64,000 nt of DNA from an uncultured bacterium (GTDB lineage: Bacteria; Planctomycetota; Uabimicrobiia; Uabimicrobiales; JABWCH01): positions 1 through 64,000 of the forward strand of contig CALKWO010000084.1 of assembly GCA_938003875.1 (NCBI GenBank), read 5' to 3'. Below the pieces are notes generated by a model. That model ran no database searches. It was not told the origin of the DNA and saw only the letters and a list, made by a program, of their open reading frames with translations. Numbering within the stretch: the stretch's first letter is position 1; every line of letters begins with the position of its first letter. Position numbers and translations under genes: made by a program. Of the stretch, positions 62,635 through 64,000 are shown piece by piece.

Positions 62635-63339
62635 ATGTTTGAAGACTATGAAGAAATTTTGACTACAGAAGAATTAGCGCAAATTCTACGGCTCAATGAA
62701 AGAACAGTCATCAAGCTGGCAAAAGAAGGTCAGCTACCTGCTGCTAAGATAGCCAGCCAGTTTCGCTTTAGCAAAGAAAAAATACTGGAATGGTTAGACC
62801 TGCAAATGGATAAATACTCTGATGATCTTTTGTCCGATATGGAAAAGGGAATCTTAAATAAAGCCATTCCTATCCATAGTCTTTTGAAGCCTGTCCATAT
62901 TAAAATGGAATTGCAATCCGAAACAAAAGAAGATGTTTTGAAGGAATTGGTAGATGTTGCCCACTCTACTGGCCTGGTAAAAAATCCTGAAGAGCTTTTA
63001 AAATGTATCAAAGCCAGAGAAGAACTTTGTTCTACGGCAGTAGAAAACCAGATTGCATTTCCTCATCCTCGCACAACCAGTTGGACTATTGTCAAAAATT
63101 GGCTGATTGTGATTGGAATTTCTAAAAAAGGAATCGAGTTTGGTGCAGCAGATGAAAAGCCTGTAAGAATTTTTGTGATGATGTCTATTCCTTTGCTACC
63201 CTTGCATTTACAATTGCTTTCTCGTTTGGCTCGAATTTTCAAAGATGATACTATTAAGCAAAAAATCTATGAAGCAAAGACGCCAGAGGAAATAATTACT
63301 ATTATAGAAAAAAAAGAAGCAGAGTGGCAAACCAGCTAG
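62635..63339 (+). CDS. Helix-turn-helix / PTS EIIA (PtsN-like) fusion
   Basis: A 234-aa protein. Residues 8-55 form an excisionase/MerR-like HTH (LTTEELAQILRLNERTVIKL, AAKIASQFRFSKEKILEWL). Residues about 80-230 form a fructose/mannitol-type EIIA domain with the phospho-acceptor His144 in IAFPHPR and a late block FVMMSIPLLPLHLQLLSRLA. The fusion couples phosphorylation state to DNA binding and is typical of Planctomycetota and relatives (from memory). There are no sugar-specific EIIB/EIIC genes nearby. GGAG lies 10 bases before the ATG. Confidence 0.88.
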   Translation: MFEDYEEILTTEELAQILRLNERTVIKLAKEGQLPAAKIASQFRFSKEKILEWLDLQMDKYSDDLLSDMEKGILNKAIPIHSLLKPVHIKMELQSETKEDVLKELVDVAHSTGLVKNPEELLKCIKAREELCSTAVENQIAFPHPRTTSWTIVKNWLIVIGISKKGIEFGAADEKPVRIFVMMSIPLLPLHLQLLSRLARIFKDDTIKQKIYEAKTPEEIITIIEKKEAEWQTS

Positions 63340-63369
63340 ATCTATGCTGAGTCGTGCATAAAAAAAATT

Positions 63370-63412
63370 CCACAGAGGACACGATGTCCCAAAGAGGCTG
63401 TGTTCTTTGTGG
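63370..63412 (+). promoter_or_regulatory. Imperfect hairpin in the leader of the next gene
   Basis: CCACAGAGGACAC pairs with GTGTTCTTTGTGG at 11 of 13 positions around a 17-base loop. It lies between the HTH-PTS stop and the start at 63450. It may be a leader structure or a weak terminator. Confidence 0.3.
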
Positions 63413-63449
63413 CAAAAACTCTTTCATATTTTGCAGGTTAGGAAAAACT

Positions 63450-64000
63450 ATGGGAAACCTGATACAAACCGTTTTCCTATTGTCTTTAATTTTGTTCCTT
63501 CCTTTTTCCTTATATTCTAACGAAGCATCTCTTCTCAAGCCTGTCTCTCAATATATTCCAGAATTGATTTCCTTATTGGATCACGAGTGTTCCTCGAAAA
63601 GGATGTGGGCAGCAGGTCAACTTTGTCTTATAGGCGAAGAAGCCCAAAAAATTATTATGCAAAAGTATCCTTCTGTTAGTTATAGAGCCAGACGAGAAAT
63701 GGTTAGCATTCTTAGCAAAAATCCTACAGATGCAACGAAAGAATATCTTATCAAGTGCCTTTTTGATATGGACTATGGCGTAAGAAACCGTGTTTCTGTC
63801 GCATTTCTGTCGTTGTGTGACCAAGACAAAGAGCTTTGGGGGAGAGTAAAGCTTTTGACTCATAAAAATAAAGAAATAAAGAAAAGCATAGAAACCCTCT
63901 TAAGAACTCTAGTATATAAAAAAGTAGAAAAAGAGCTAGGGAATCTGGTTTCTCCCCAAGGCGGATTTGGATTCTATGAAGGTCAATTCAAAAATATGCT
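63450..64000 (+). CDS. Exported HEAT-repeat-like protein, cut by the window edge
   Basis: An open frame runs from the ATG at 63450 to the end of the window (183 codons, no stop), so the gene is partial at its 3' end. Signal peptide: MGNLIQTVFLLSLILFLPF then SLYSNE. The next 150 residues are helical, with repeats like HEAT or PBS units: SSKRMWAAGQLCLIGEEAQK, YRARREMVSILSKNPTDATK and YGVRNRVSVAFLSLC. HEAT repeats are protein-binding scaffolds. AGGA lies 5 bases before the ATG. Confidence 0.65.
   Translation, partial: MGNLIQTVFLLSLILFLPFSLYSNEASLLKPVSQYIPELISLLDHECSSKRMWAAGQLCLIGEEAQKIIMQKYPSVSYRARREMVSILSKNPTDATKEYLIKCLFDMDYGVRNRVSVAFLSLCDQDKELWGRVKLLTHKNKEIKKSIETLLRTLVYKKVEKELGNLVSPQGGFGFYEGQFKNM

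Noticed and set aside
63573..63863. Minus-strand 96-codon frame near the right edge
   Set aside because: The plus strand carries an open frame with a ribosome site and signal peptide that runs off the window; the minus frame is its shadow.

Overview
This is an AT-rich (by eye about 60% A+T), gene-dense window from a Gram-negative bacterium with a standard code. Outer-membrane proteins, a secretin and lipoproteins show the double membrane. Four PEP-CTERM-type surface proteins, an XrtA-type asparagine synthetase, a DUF2339 giant, a HTH-PTS IIA fusion and a complete Na+-NQR point to a deep lineage of the Planctomycetota/PVC kind. That placement is inference; no rRNA, tRNA or core marker is present to settle it.

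Layout. 1-4.3 kb: two PEP-CTERM exported proteins around a GT-C type glycosyltransferase. 4.3-10.5 kb: a minus-strand group of Bor-like lipoprotein, SPFH/band-7 protein and a 1523-aa polytopic DUF2339 protein. 10.6-13.7 kb: an EamA transporter and a solitary [FeFe] hydrogenase, bracketed by a perfect 22-bp direct repeat and carrying a 162-bp hairpin element. 13.8-21.0 kb: nagB and the nqrABCDEF operon; NqrA keeps two RnfC-like 4Fe-4S motifs, and a frameshifted YgiT-type zinc-finger gene sits between nqrA and nqrB. 21.2-23.5 kb: two LamG proteins with C-terminal sorting signals. 23.6-29.3 kb: signalling genes (a response regulator, a protein with repeated TxV/A motifs, and a tightly coupled TPR / small protein / soluble MCP-like / GAF set). 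29.3-34.4 kb: an enlarged FadL-type barrel, asnB and a PlsC-like acyltransferase. 34.5-41.4 kb: a YbaN-family protein, a large hybrid histidine kinase and an ABC-2 exporter. 41.4-50.7 kb: a type II secretion/type IV pilus-like operon (PilB, PilC, two pseudopilins, lipoprotein, GspC-like, secretin) plus PilT. 50.9-58.4 kb: a hydrolase, then an operon coupling a porin, an NRPS-like A-PCP-TE enzyme and a complete ABC importer. 58.5-64 kb: a lipoprotein, a rhomboid protease with two zinc ribbons, small proteins, a ferritin-like protein, an MvdD-like ATP-grasp protein, the HTH-PTS IIA fusion, and a protein cut by the window edge.

The strongest candidates for something undescribed are: (i) two adjacent pseudopilins that each carry three tandem GspG-like globular repeats behind one pilin helix; (ii) the porin / NRPS-like / ABC importer operon, whose synthetase lacks the amino-group-binding Asp and has Cys in place of the thioesterase Ser; (iii) an Fe-S-bearing NqrA, intermediate between RnfC and NqrA; and (iv) the repeat-flanked hydrogenase cassette. 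Functions are read from motifs remembered from known families; no database search was run.
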